NCBI GenBank assembly: GCA_026415395.1 | Contig: JAOAHD010000001.1 | Span: 62,001-126,000 of the forward strand | DNA from: Candidatus Binatia bacterium | GTDB taxonomy: Bacteria; Desulfobacterota; Binatia; HRBIN30 | Direction: 5' to 3' | DNA length: 64,000 nucleotides | Shown: piece by piece, positions 1 through 8,928 of the stretch | How positions within the stretch are numbered: position 1 is the first letter of the stretch | Layout: every line of letters starts with the position of its first letter | Made by a program: the position numbers and the translations under genes | Notes under the pieces: model-generated | The model's database searches: none | What the model saw: only the letters and a program-made list of their open reading frames with translations | Told to the model about the DNA's origin: nothing

Positions 1-553
1 CGTGGTAATAGCCGCGAATCTCTAGGTTACGGCCGACCAGTACGAAGCGTTCGCTGTGCACGATCGGTTCTTCCGCGCGGGCATTATTCTCTTGCACGGC
101 CAGACGGAAGCCGTTCGTGACTAACCCGTACACGGCATCACGATCTCCCGTCAGAAACGACCAGCGCGGCGTTACGGCTCCCCGCTCCTCTGCATATCGT
201 TGCAAAACTTCAGGAGTATCATGGCGGGGATCTACGCTAAACGACACGAGCTCCACGGCACGAGCCGCCTCGCAGTTGTCTGCGAACCAACGCAGGTGCT
301 CGGTCAGCGCCGGGCACACGCCACGGCAGCGAGTGAAAATGAAGTTCGCCACCCACACTCTGTTCCGCAAATCCACCGATCCGAATGGCTTTCCGCGGGC
401 GTTTACGAGCGAAAATTCCGGCAATTGACCTAGGACCGGCGGCGGTGGCTGCATCCACTCGCGAATGCGTTTCAGGCCAACCACAAGCGGTACGGCGACG
501 GAGACGAGGAAAAACGCCAACGCCAATAAGCGTTGCCAACGGGAAAGCGTCAT
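1..553 (-). CDS. SCO1/SenC family copper chaperone (3' end outside window)
   Basis: SCO-type thioredoxin-fold protein that delivers copper to, or maintains the thiols of, the CuA centre of cytochrome c oxidase, anchored on the periplasmic face of the inner membrane. The reading frame starts at an ATG at 551-553 and runs off the window edge after 184 codons. Residues about 8-27 form one hydrophobic anchor. The copper motif CRGVCP gives Cys76 and Cys80 (CxxxC), and a histidine in IVHSERFVLV near residue 170 fits the third family ligand. It points the same way as ctaB and ctaA further along, supporting an oxidase-assembly role, although a xylanase gene and a HEPN/MNT pair lie between them. Only the C-terminal tail is missing. 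Confidence 0.9.
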   Translation of the reverse strand, partial: MTLSRWQRLLALAFFLVSVAVPLVVGLKRIREWMQPPPPVLGQLPEFSLVNARGKPFGSVDLRNRVWVANFIFTRCRGVCPALTEHLRWFADNCEAARAVELVSFSVDPRHDTPEVLQRYAEERGAVTPRWSFLTGDRDAVYGLVTNGFRLAVQENNARAEEPIVHSERFVLVGRNLEIRGYYH

Positions 554-572
554 ATCGCCACAACATGGCGAA

Positions 573-1370
573 TCAGGACGAGCGCTTCAAAGCAGCGGTG
601 GCAAGTGCCGCGCGCACACCAAAGTATGCTGGCTTCGGCCTCCAGGATTCATCGAATGGTAGCGGCCAGTCGGTGATCCCGAGGAAATCACGAATCCAAC
701 TGTAACGGTCGGAAAGCCCCCAAAAGGTCACTCCCGTGCATCGCGACACCCTCGTGCAGGCTTCGACTACCTGCCGGTAATAATCTCCCTGGAACTCCAG
801 CCGGCCCGGCAAATCCCCGACAGGAAACAAAAGGGTAACGTCGAGCTCCGTCAACTCGACATCGAGGCCCAGGTCCGAAAATCGTCGCAGCGATGCCTCC
901 ACGGTGCGGCTGTCTGGATACTGACCCATTGGGATCAGACCCAGGTGTGCCTGGAAGCCGACACCGTCGAGCGGAACTCCCGCAGCAAGCAACTCCTGCA
1001 CAAGTGCAAAGAAGCGGTCTTGGCGCGGCCCTGGTGCCTCAATTCCGTTCTCGTTCAAGAATAGCTTCGCCTCGGGATCGGCCGCCCGCGCAAGATGGAA
1101 TGCCTCCGCAATGTATCCGGGACCGAGCAAGCGCCGAAACACGTTGTCGTCCAGTCCGTCCTCGGTCGGCGGCTCCCCCATTGCAGACAGAGGCTCGTTG
1201 AACACGTCCCACTGGGCAATGCGGCCACGCCAGCGGCCCACAACGGCGGCTATGTGACCCGCCAGCAGAGTGCGCAACACGTCAGCCGTCGGCGCATTTT
1301 CGACGTAAGGGGGTAGCTGCATCGCCCCCCCAGACGAGGGTGTGCCCGCGCAGTCTCGCCCCGATGGCAT
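573..1370 (-). pseudogene. GH10 endo-1,4-beta-xylanase, C-terminal part after frameshift
   Basis: Catalytic part of a glycoside hydrolase family 10 enzyme, which cleaves beta-1,4-xylan with retention. The acid/base glutamate is in WDVFNEP (about residue 59 of this frame) and the nucleophile glutamate in LTELDV (about residue 175); FWGLSDRYSW is the conserved end of the barrel. It continues the reading frame that starts upstream at 2169. The two frames are separated by one extra G in a run of seven Gs (seven Cs on the plus strand near 1325). With six Gs the join reads GHTLVWGAMQLPPYVE, the expected family sequence. The break is either a homopolymer sequencing slip or a real inactivating or phase-variable frameshift. 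The start given is only the first possible start of this frame; it has no biological meaning if the gene is one unit. Confidence 0.75.
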
Positions 1371-2169
1371 CCGCTAGAGGGACAACTGCGTCCGCGGCAG
1401 CAAAGCTGTACACGCTGGGCAGCGGGTGAATTGGCTCCCACTTCATCGCGTTCTCAGCGGTCAGCGAGTTCAGCTCACGTTGCAGTAACCAAGCATGACT
1501 CGCGTCCGCCGCGACCTCCTCTGGCTCCACCGCCGCACCAATGAACATGCCGATCTCGTCCCCTAAGTTGCGGAGGCTGCGTGATGTGGCCTCGCCAATC
1601 ACTCCCCCCGCAATGCGGAACAAAACTTCAGCAGCCTCCTGAGGAGTTGCTAAGCCCGCGCATTGCAAGGGGAAGGTCCGCGCTAGTCGTAGCTGCGTGC
1701 GGGCTACAACTCTTCTCCGAGCTTCGAGTGCCCCAGCACGCCGGCGCACAAACGCCCGCTCGCTCAACACCGCACGGGCACAATTTCCCGCTAAGGCGGC
1801 AAGCAAACGGCTCCGGCACACGTCGCTCGCCGGCAAGTCACTGGCACCTGCGCTCACGGCGGCTGCTAGCCTCTGCCACAGAGCGTCCAACTCCGCAGTG
1901 GTTGCGGCACAACGGCCGCTACCATCCAGCGCTTCCGCAGCATTCCACGCCCGCTCCAGTCGGCTGAACGCCTCAGCCAGCCGAGTGTCACGTCGCGCGG
2001 CATCGTGGTCCGAGATGAACCGCGACTCCGCAGCGAGTACACTCCGGCAAGCACGTGCCGCCGCGGCGATCTTTCGTGCAGCGCACACCACTTCTGGCGG
2101 CTCGGCGGCTCCCACCGCGCTTGCCATCGCACCCAATGTAAGAAGTACAACGAGCAGGGAGCGCTCCAT
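1282..2169 (-). pseudogene. GH10 xylanase, N-terminal part with signal peptide and Cys-rich helical region
   Basis: First part of the frameshifted xylanase gene. I chose the ATG at 2167-2169 because it begins a typical Sec signal peptide (MERSLLVVLLTLGAMASAVG); an ATG at 2214 would add 15 non-signal residues. After the signal comes about 170 residues of Ala/Arg-rich helix with spaced cysteines (VVCAARK, ARACRSVL, GRCAAT, DVCRSRL, GNCARAV). I recall similar Cys-spaced helical segments in secreted proteins of uncultured deltaproteobacterial-type genomes, but it has no family name I can give. The GH10 barrel then starts (EIGMFIGAAV, LTAENAMKWE, GHTLVWG) and the frame breaks just after the last motif. 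A secreted xylanase with an unassigned N-terminal domain is the likely ancestral product. Confidence 0.75.
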
Positions 2170-2311
2170 AACGCGCCCCCACATTCTGAACCAAGAACGG
2201 AGCGAAGCAAGCAAAACTGTTAATGCTCTGGTGCGGACGTACCGACCAGAGCGAGTGGTTGTGGAAGTGCCCTCAGATCAGCCGATGGCCCCCGCACTCA
2301 GCGGGATTCGG

Positions 2312-2644
2312 TTAAATCGGGACCGCCTCCCGCTCGATGCTTGCAAGCAAAGGATGGCCTGCAGCACGGGCGCGTTCAAGTTCCTCTGGAGTGAGTACGA
2401 TCGGCTCGATGGGGAGGTCGGTTCGCCGCAAAATCTCCCCGATCCGCTCGACCATGCGCCCAGGAATTCTTCCTACGATCAGTAAATCGATGTCGCTACC
2501 CTCGTGCTCTTCCCCGCGTGCGAATGAGCCAAAAATGTACACCTGCTCGACGTTCAGCTCGCGGCGCAAGACGGCGGCAAGCTCTCTCAGCCTGGCCAAA
2601 ATCTCTTCACGTGCTCGAGGATCGAGTGAGCAAACTCGATGCAC
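2312..2644 (-). CDS. MNT-type minimal nucleotidyltransferase (HEPN/MNT module)
   Basis: Short 110-residue protein of the minimal nucleotidyltransferase superfamily. The signature GSFARGEEHEGSDIDLL spans residues 39-55; Gly39-Ser40 and Asp51/Asp53 are the expected nucleotide and metal ligands. Its start overlaps the end of the upstream HEPN gene by 58 bases, so the two are translated together. In characterised HEPN/MNT pairs the MNT protein acts as antitoxin, in some cases by adding AMP to a tyrosine of the HEPN partner. Whether this pair is an active toxin-antitoxin system cannot be seen from sequence. The pair sits between the oxidase-assembly genes sco and ctaB, which suggests insertion of a mobile module. 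Confidence 0.85.
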   Translation of the reverse strand: MHRVCSLDPRAREEILARLRELAAVLRRELNVEQVYIFGSFARGEEHEGSDIDLLIVGRIPGRMVERIGEILRRTDLPIEPIVLTPEELERARAAGHPLLASIEREAVPI

Positions 2645-2994
2645 TGTTCTGCGTCCTTTTTATCGTAATACCTGGCCGGGGGAACTTCTTGGTCGAGGCC
2701 ATTGGGATAGCGGGTGGCAATGTAGTACTGGTCGAGAAATCGGCAGGCATCGTCGAGCTGTGCAAATGCCGGGTGCTCCCCCGCGCATTCCTCTCGGAGG
2801 CGGCGTAAACTGTGCGTGATAATCGAGGTGCGCCCGCGACCGTAAAGAAACGCTTTGAGCGCCTTCTCTCCCGCCTGTTGTGCCTGAAAACACGCCCATT
2901 CGTAGTGCCTTGCCGCAGCGCTGTCCTGCGCAGCAGCAAGGTCGGCCTCAGCCTGTTCGAGCCATGTTCGCGCAATCTCAGCCCGGCCAGTCAT
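2587..2994 (-). CDS. HEPN domain protein, partner of the MNT protein
   Basis: Helical HEPN protein of 135 residues counted from the ATG at 2994 (an upstream start at 3054 would add 20 residues unlike the family). Family landmarks are HYEWACFQAQQAGEKALKA in the second helix and QYYIATRYPNG in the last. The RNase signature Rx4-6H of toxic HEPNs is not evident in the last helix; the only R-x6-H (REECAGEH) lies in what looks like a loop. It may therefore be a non-nuclease member or use other residues. Its stop overlaps the start of the MNT gene, the usual two-gene arrangement with HEPN first. Confidence 0.85.
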   Translation of the reverse strand: MTGRAEIARTWLEQAEADLAAAQDSAAARHYEWACFQAQQAGEKALKAFLYGRGRTSIITHSLRRLREECAGEHPAFAQLDDACRFLDQYYIATRYPNGLDQEVPPARYYDKKDAEQCIEFAHSILEHVKRFWPG

Positions 2995-3196
2995 GCATGG
3001 GAGGTTGGCACGGAGTGGCGCTCGCGTGCAAGCCAGCCGAGCTTGCTCCCTCAACCGCGGTTCAGGGCCAGCCGATCGTCATCGTTTTTCGCAAGGCCAC
3101 ATGGCACAGGATGCTGCCCGCCAAGCAAGATCATGCCTGCCGTCGTTCAAGTCCACGGGCAGATTTACACCCGCCGGTTCGCTGACTCGGCACTTC

Positions 3197-4114
3197 TCAA
3201 GGAAGGAGCCACCGGCGATCGAAAGCCATCGCACCCAAAACCAAGGGCAGGTATATCAGCGAAGCGAACAATAATGCACGGGCACGGTCCCGTGAAGGTT
3301 GGTGTGCAAACGCCACGCTCACGGCGACAAACCCAAGGCCTGTCAACACGGCCGTGCCCAAGTACAGCCACCCTGTCATCTCCAGCGGCGTTGGCAACAG
3401 AGCCACCAGCGCAAGGGCAACCGTGTGCATGACTGTTTGCCGGGCAGTGACCTCTGTGCCCGCCTCCACAACGGGCAACACCTTCAAGCCGGCCGCTGCG
3501 TATTCGTCGCGATAAAGCTGGGCAATCGCTAGCGAGTGCGGGAGCTGCCACAAAAACAGCATCGTGAATAAAACTCCAGCTTCCACACCCACCGTCCCCG
3601 ACGCCGCGGCCCAACCAGTCACTGGTGGTAACGCACCAGGGATCGCCCCTACGATCGTGCAAAGTGGCGAGCGCCGTTTGAGCGGGGTGTACAAACCCAA
3701 GTAGGTCACAATGGTCAGCGCCGTGATGGCCGCTGGGAGCGAACCCACAGTGAGCGCAAGCCAGAGAACCCCAATCACGCTGAGCGCGACACCGTAGACG
3801 GTGGCCTCGATTAGGCTTAAACGTCCCTCCGGTAAGGGACGCTGACTAGTCCGAACCATCAGCGCATCTGTGTCGCGCTCTAAGACCTGGTTTAACGCCA
3901 GCGATCCCGTGGCTGCCAAGGCAGTCCCCAAAATTGTTGGCCATAGAAGAGCCAGATCGCTCGACTCGTGAGCGCCGAGATAAAAACCCACTGCCGTGGT
4001 GACCAATACCAGGAACATCAAGCGGGGCTTGCCCAGTTCGATGTAGTCCAACACACGGCGAGCTAGCCGTGCGGCGCTAATTGGCTCCGCTCGACTGGAA
4101 GGGGTTAAGTCCAT
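3197..4114 (-). CDS. ctaB: protoheme IX farnesyltransferase (heme O synthase)
   Basis: Integral membrane prenyltransferase that adds a farnesyl group to protoheme IX to give heme O, the precursor of heme A. The 305-residue product has the UbiA-family motif NQVLERDTD (Asn75, Asp81, Asp83) followed by RTSQRPLP, and a second Asp region near LYRDEYAAAG; seven to nine hydrophobic helices are visible. The ATG at 4114 was chosen because GGGAGG lies about ten bases upstream and because it overlaps the end of ctaA by only ten bases. The ctaA-ctaB pair forms one heme-A synthesis operon that would supply the oxidase served by the nearby SCO protein. Confidence 0.95.
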   Translation of the reverse strand: MDLTPSSRAEPISAARLARRVLDYIELGKPRLMFLVLVTTAVGFYLGAHESSDLALLWPTILGTALAATGSLALNQVLERDTDALMVRTSQRPLPEGRLSLIEATVYGVALSVIGVLWLALTVGSLPAAITALTIVTYLGLYTPLKRRSPLCTIVGAIPGALPPVTGWAAASGTVGVEAGVLFTMLFLWQLPHSLAIAQLYRDEYAAAGLKVLPVVEAGTEVTARQTVMHTVALALVALLPTPLEMTGWLYLGTAVLTGLGFVAVSVAFAHQPSRDRARALLFASLIYLPLVLGAMAFDRRWLLP

Positions 4115-5052
4115 GCCTTGCTGGCCTCCCCGAGCGACCAACCCGAGCGTACCCACAACCACCGTACGCGAGCGAGCCGCAAAGCGAACACGAGACTACT
4201 ACCCCACACCAAGGTTCCCGTAATTCGGTGAGCGGCAAGTAAACTCAGACCAACTCCGTACGGCAACCGCAAATGCAGGTCTGTAAAATGCCAGAGATAC
4301 GCCATCAATCCCAGGCTCAACTGCAAGCTCACGAGCCCAGCCAAAGCAAATGCAGGCGTGCGCAACTCCGCCACCTGCGGCACAACGCGCATAACCCACA
4401 CCAACACTGCAACGGTCAAGACCGCAACGAGACACGCTAGGAAGATATGCTCCCACACGGCTTGGCCCCGATGGGTGAGAAATGCCCCCAAAACAAGTTG
4501 CGCGTAAACCGCCGCCGGCAACGCCATCCGCAAAAATGCTGCAAACCACGAGGACTCAACCATTCCAGCCTTCTGCTCGAGCCGATCCCAACTCGGGCTG
4601 GTGACGACCCACAAACCAACAAGCAGCCCGAAAAACGCCTGCGCAAAACACCCGTGTACAACGGCGAGTCCGTGTTCGAGCAACACAACCCGCATCCCGC
4701 CGAGCACTCCCTGTACAATCACGGCCGCAACCGCTCCGAGGGCCAACCACCGGACCCACGACCGCTGTTCCCAACGCCATGCAGCCACCGCCAAAATGAT
4801 CGTCAGGAACCCCACCACGCTTCCCAACAAGCGATGCGAGTGCTCGTACAAAACACCTCCGACCCATTGCGAGGGCGGGTAAGTGAACATGTTGTACCCA
4901 AAAGTTGTGGGCCAATCTGGCACCGCCAGGGCGGAGCCGGTGTTCGTCACCAGCCCTCCGAGGGCCACAAGCGCAAGCGTCGAGCCAACCGCGGCGGTGC
5001 AGATCCAGTGCAACCTACGTTGCAGACTCATCACCTGTTTTTCAGGCCTCAC
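4105..5052 (-). CDS. ctaA: heme A synthase (COX15/CtaA)
   Basis: Membrane enzyme of 315 residues that oxidises heme O to heme A. Four conserved heme-ligating histidine contexts are visible: EHSHRLLG (residues 70-77), VVHG, WEHIF and AHRITG, distributed over the two four-helix halves of the family fold. TNTGSALAVPDWP near residue 36 matches the extracytoplasmic loop conserved in CtaA. The gene is the first of the ctaA-ctaB operon; its promoter should lie in the 374-base space upstream. Confidence 0.94.
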   Translation of the reverse strand: MRPEKQVMSLQRRLHWICTAAVGSTLALVALGGLVTNTGSALAVPDWPTTFGYNMFTYPPSQWVGGVLYEHSHRLLGSVVGFLTIILAVAAWRWEQRSWVRWLALGAVAAVIVQGVLGGMRVVLLEHGLAVVHGCFAQAFFGLLVGLWVVTSPSWDRLEQKAGMVESSWFAAFLRMALPAAVYAQLVLGAFLTHRGQAVWEHIFLACLVAVLTVAVLVWVMRVVPQVAELRTPAFALAGLVSLQLSLGLMAYLWHFTDLHLRLPYGVGLSLLAAHRITGTLVWGSSLVFALRLARVRWLWVRSGWSLGEASKAWT

Positions 5053-5426
5053 ACTGCCTCTCCTCTAGTAAGCTCGCGTACCATCGCAAAACCCGGGGAC
5101 GAAGAAAACCCTTCACCTTCTTTCCGAAACGCGGCCTGCAACAATCGTGCGCTCGGACCGCTGCTTTTAAAGCAATTCAGGCCAATCGCCCCTTTTCTCG
5201 CTTTCGCGAATCCATCGGATGTCATGGCTCCGGATAGAACCGCCCGTTCGTTCCGACCGGCGCTTACCAGGAGCCCTTCTCGTGCTCGGAAACGCTCGGC
5301 ACTTTCTCGCTGCCTCCCGCAGCACCCGGGCAGCCCCAACCGTGCAGCGCATGGCCGCGGCCATCGGCTGCTGGCCGGGCTGCTCTCCCGGCTGCGGCGC
5401 TTGGGCTCATGGAGGTTGTAACCCTT
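5053..5426. other. intergenic region between malQ end and ctaA start
   Basis: No credible gene. It must hold the ctaA promoter and the end of the malQ transcript. A six-pair inverted repeat (GCCGGG at 5374-5379, CCCGGC at 5387-5392) could be a transcript-end hairpin but has no T-run. A possible 96-codon minus-strand frame at 5049-5339 has no recognisable domain and is judged chance coding in high-GC DNA. Confidence 0.5.
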
Positions 5427-6938
5427 TCAATCGGACTTTGCGGTACTCGTGGCGAGCCGACCGTAAAGCTCGCTGAGGCTCCGCAGCCGCTGCCATACGG
5501 CGTCGGTAAGCTGGCCCGGCTCCAGGCGCCAACGCCAATTCCCTTCTGCCCGGCCAGGGTAATTCATGCGCGCTTCGGAGCCGAGGGACAGCAGATCCTG
5601 CGCGGGCACAATGAACGTGTCCGCCACGGAACCCATGCCCAAGCGAATCAAGTCCCAGGCGATGTCGCGACCGGAGCGGCCGAGGTAACGTCGCGCATAG
5701 CGACGCTCGGCTGGCGGCGCACTACGGAACCAGCCGACGGTCGTATCGTTATCGTGGGTTCCGGTGTAGACGATAAAGTTGGCAGTGTAGTTGTGAGGCA
5801 AGAACCGATTGCTTGCATCCGATGAGAAGGCAAACTGCAAAACCTTCATCCCCGGTAGGTCGAATTGCTCGCGCAGGGCATCCACCTCGGGCGTGACCGC
5901 CCCCAGATCCTCTGCCACCAGCGGCAACTGACCCAAAGTTTTGTTGAGCGCAAGGAGAAAATCCGCGCCTGGACCTGGAAGATAGCGGCCCGTTTCAGCA
6001 GTAGGGGCACCGGCCGGGATTTCCCAGTACCGCACAAAACCGATGAAATGGTCGATCCGAATGAGATCTACGAGCTCGAGAGTTGCGCGGATCCGATCGA
6101 TCCACCAGCGGTAGCCATCGTCCGCCATGCGCTGCCAGCGGTACAACGGATTCCCCCAGAGTTGCCCGGTAGCGCTGAAGTAATCCGGCGGGACACCAGC
6201 AACAACTGTTGGCTTGCCACGTTCGTCGAGAAAGAACAGCTCTGGATGCGCCCAAACGTCAGCGCTGTCGTAAGCGACGAAAATTGGCACGTCTCCGAAA
6301 ATTCGCACCCCGCGGGTGTGGGCGTAGCTGCGCAAGGCCTGCCACTGCTCGAAAAAGAAAAACTGCCACGCGGTGTATGTGTCGATCTCGCCGCGCAGTC
6401 GGTCACGCCAACGCTGCAATGCAGCCGTGTCCCGGGCAACGATGTCGGCATCCCATTCGCTCCAAACCTTCCCGCCGAACACGTCCTTGAGCGCAGAGAA
6501 CAGCGCATAATCCTCGAGCCACCAGGCGGCACGTTGGCAAAAGCTTTGGTAGCGCTCCAACAGCGCTCCTTGCGCGGAGCGCAGCCGCTCGGCTGCTCGC
6601 CGCAGCCAAGTCCGTTTCCACGGGATCAGGCGCCCGAAATCCACCCGACTGGCAGGAAACGCAGGCACTGGCTCCAGGTCATTCTGTGAAAGCAGTCCCG
6701 CTGCCATCAAATCCTCGGGCGAAATCATCCAAGGATTTCCAGCAAAGGCGGAAAAGCACTGGTAGGGCGAATCGCCGAATCCCGTGGGCCCCAGCGGCAA
6801 GATTTGCCACCAACGTTGCCCCGCGGCGGCGAGGCAGTCGACCCACTCCCGTGCCGCCGGACCGAGGTTACCGATTCCAAACCTGGAAGGCAAACTTGTT
6901 GGGTGCAGGAGCACTCCGCTAGCGCGCGGCAACCTCAT
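5427..6938 (-). CDS. malQ: 4-alpha-glucanotransferase (GH77 amylomaltase)
   Basis: Cytoplasmic disproportionating enzyme that transfers 4-alpha-glucan segments between maltodextrins or onto glucose. At 503 residues it has normal GH77 length. Seen: the N-terminal signature SGVLLHPTSLPSRFGIGNLG, the donor-site loop GFGDSPYQCFSAFAGNP, the nucleophile motif LIRIDHFIGF, the acid/base motif VAEDLGAVTPEV, and GTHDNDTTVGWF. The start gives the family N-terminus directly. It lies 39 bases downstream of glpD on the same strand; together with the pentose-phosphate operon upstream it makes this a carbohydrate-metabolism block. Confidence 0.96.
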   Translation of the reverse strand: MRLPRASGVLLHPTSLPSRFGIGNLGPAAREWVDCLAAAGQRWWQILPLGPTGFGDSPYQCFSAFAGNPWMISPEDLMAAGLLSQNDLEPVPAFPASRVDFGRLIPWKRTWLRRAAERLRSAQGALLERYQSFCQRAAWWLEDYALFSALKDVFGGKVWSEWDADIVARDTAALQRWRDRLRGEIDTYTAWQFFFFEQWQALRSYAHTRGVRIFGDVPIFVAYDSADVWAHPELFFLDERGKPTVVAGVPPDYFSATGQLWGNPLYRWQRMADDGYRWWIDRIRATLELVDLIRIDHFIGFVRYWEIPAGAPTAETGRYLPGPGADFLLALNKTLGQLPLVAEDLGAVTPEVDALREQFDLPGMKVLQFAFSSDASNRFLPHNYTANFIVYTGTHDNDTTVGWFRSAPPAERRYARRYLGRSGRDIAWDLIRLGMGSVADTFIVPAQDLLSLGSEARMNYPGRAEGNWRWRLEPGQLTDAVWQRLRSLSELYGRLATSTAKSD

Positions 6939-6977
6939 GCTCGTCTCCTGTCGTCGCCCAATCCTGTGCCCGCGCCG

Positions 6978-8552
6978 CTACTGCGGAACGTAGCTTGCCG
7001 CTAACGCACAAAACGCCTCGACCTCCCGCTGTACCCAGTGCTCGTCGCGCCCCAGTTCTTTCGCCATCAAGCGAGCCACGGTCGGAGCCATGGCCATTGC
7101 GGCGCGCGCGTTCAAAAACGTGGCGCGCAACCGCCGCGAGAGCACGTCTTCCACCGTCCGTGCAAATTCGTGACGAACTGCCCACACCACCTGCACCGCC
7201 CGATACGGCAGTGCCGGATGCAAGAATTCGCCCAGTTCGGGAGCAGCGAGCATCAGGCGCTGCAATACCACGGCGTCCGACCCATACGGAGCGAGGTCAC
7301 CGAACCGCTCGGCGTTGAGGTGATAACCGTGCAAGTTGAGCACGCGCGTCACGCACGGGCGTTCCTCTAGCTCGGCAAGCATGGCTGCGTGATTCACACA
7401 GTCCTCGGCCATGTTTCGGTACGTCGTCCACTTCCCTCCAGTGATCGTGAGCAAGCCGTTCTGATCGACGTGAATCTTATGGTCGCGCGACAACGCCGCC
7501 GTGGACTTACCGTTGCCCGAGCGCACCAGCGGTCGGATACCAGCAAACATGCTGAGTACGTCGTCGCGCGTCGGCGCTTTATGAAGGTAAAGTGCCGCCG
7601 TGCTCAAAATGAAGTCGATTTCCGCCGCTAAGGGGCGCGGCTCAGGGCTGACTTCTGAGATTGGTGTGTCGGTCGTGCCAATTAGCGTGTGACCGCACCA
7701 CGGGATCGCGAAAAGAACGCGGCCATCGCTCGTATGTGGCACCATGATGGCTACGTCGGAGGGCAGAAACGAGCGGTCGAACACGAGATGAATGCCCTGA
7801 CTCGGGGAGATCAGCGGCGACGCATTGGGATCCGCGAGGCGGCGGACCTCATCGACAAACGGCCCCGCGGCATTGACGACAACCTTCGCCTGTACTGGAA
7901 ACTCTTCTCCGGTCTCGGCATCGCGGGCCCGCACGCCGCGCACGACACCGTCAGCCCCGCGTTCGAGCGCGACGACACCGCAGTGATTCAAGATCACCGC
8001 CCCTTGCTCCGCCGCCGTCTGTACCAGCGCCACGAGGAAGCGCGTATCGTCGAACTGGCCGTCATAGTACAGCACGCCACCGCGCAGACCTTCCCGCCGA
8101 ATCGTCGGCAAGAACTCCAACGTTCTTTCCTTCGAAAGATTGCGCGACTTACCGAAACCGTAGCGGCCCGCCAGCAGGTTGTAGACCCGCAAGCCGGCAC
8201 CGTAAAACGGTCCTTCCCACCAAGCGTAAGTGGGAACGACAAAGGCAAGATCGGTCACGAGATGCGGAGCGTTTTGTCGCATAATCCCCCGCTCGCGCAA
8301 CGCCTCCATCACCAGCGGCACGTCACCCCGCTCGAGGTAGCGCACCCCCCCGTGTACCAACTTGGTGCTGCGACTGGATGTACCCTGTCCAAAATCCCCA
8401 CGCTCGAAAAGAACAACGTCGTAACCTCGCGCGGCAGCGTCGAGCGCCACTCCGACGCCGGTCGCGCCGCCGCCAATGACAACAATGTCCCAGGGGCGAC
8501 TGCGTCGCCGCACAGCGTCGAGAAGTTCTTCGCGGGATGGAAGGCGATACAT
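6978..8552 (-). CDS. glpD: FAD-dependent glycerol-3-phosphate dehydrogenase
   Basis: Membrane-associated flavoenzyme that oxidises sn-glycerol-3-phosphate to dihydroxyacetone phosphate and passes electrons to quinone. The 524-residue product has the FAD-binding GGGATGVGVALDAAARGYDV near its N-terminus, TSSRSTKLVHGGVRYLE, FAIPWCGHTLIGTTDTP and ITGGKWTTYRNMAED, followed by the C-terminal helical domain. The ATG at 8552 was preferred to one at 8627 because the family begins close to the Rossmann strand and because GGAG precedes it. The product could feed glycerol or phospholipid-derived glycerol phosphate to the triose pool used by tpiA. Confidence 0.95.
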   Translation of the reverse strand: MYRLPSREELLDAVRRRSRPWDIVVIGGGATGVGVALDAAARGYDVVLFERGDFGQGTSSRSTKLVHGGVRYLERGDVPLVMEALRERGIMRQNAPHLVTDLAFVVPTYAWWEGPFYGAGLRVYNLLAGRYGFGKSRNLSKERTLEFLPTIRREGLRGGVLYYDGQFDDTRFLVALVQTAAEQGAVILNHCGVVALERGADGVVRGVRARDAETGEEFPVQAKVVVNAAGPFVDEVRRLADPNASPLISPSQGIHLVFDRSFLPSDVAIMVPHTSDGRVLFAIPWCGHTLIGTTDTPISEVSPEPRPLAAEIDFILSTAALYLHKAPTRDDVLSMFAGIRPLVRSGNGKSTAALSRDHKIHVDQNGLLTITGGKWTTYRNMAEDCVNHAAMLAELEERPCVTRVLNLHGYHLNAERFGDLAPYGSDAVVLQRLMLAAPELGEFLHPALPYRAVQVVWAVRHEFARTVEDVLSRRLRATFLNARAAMAMAPTVARLMAKELGRDEHWVQREVEAFCALAASYVPQ

Positions 8553-8928
8553 CTGCACCCGACTCCAATCGGCTTGTCTAACCAAAATTTGCCTCAGCGT
8601 CACACCTGTTTCTCGCAGCCTGAACACCGAGACCTGCCATCACCCGGCAGACGCCTGGCAACGGCGCTTCTCCCCCAACGCTCGGCACGGAACAAAGCGG
8701 AAAGAAGTCGCGGGGCTTCGCTCACTATGGCGGCCACGCTCGATGGCTCACTAAATTGCCGGCAAACCTGCCGTTCGGCGATGAAGGACAAGCACCAGAA
8801 CGACGTAATCGAGATCTGCCTCCACCGAGCGATCCAGGGAGATGCGCAAGCCCCCTTGAGCGTCACAACGAGAACACAACCACCGAGGGTTTGTTTCCTC
8901 GGAGCAAGCCTTCCGGAATCCAGCTCAC
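8553..8928. other. intergenic region between pgl end and glpD start
   Basis: No gene recognised. It should contain the 3' end of the tal-pgi-gnd-zwf-pgl transcript and the glpD promoter, both reading leftwards. An inverted repeat lies close behind pgl (see terminator entry). Confidence 0.5.
8883..8902 (-). terminator. possible transcript-end hairpin after pgl
   Basis: CCGAGG (8883-8888) and CCTCGG (8897-8902) form a perfect six-pair stem with an eight-base loop, 27 bases behind the pgl stop codon. On the minus strand it is followed by a T/G-rich stretch rather than a clean T-run, so factor-independent termination is uncertain. Confidence 0.35.

Noticed and set aside
5049-5339. Minus-strand 96-codon open frame upstream of ctaA
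   Set aside because: No domain, ends inside the ctaA start region, and has the composition of chance frames in GC-rich DNA.
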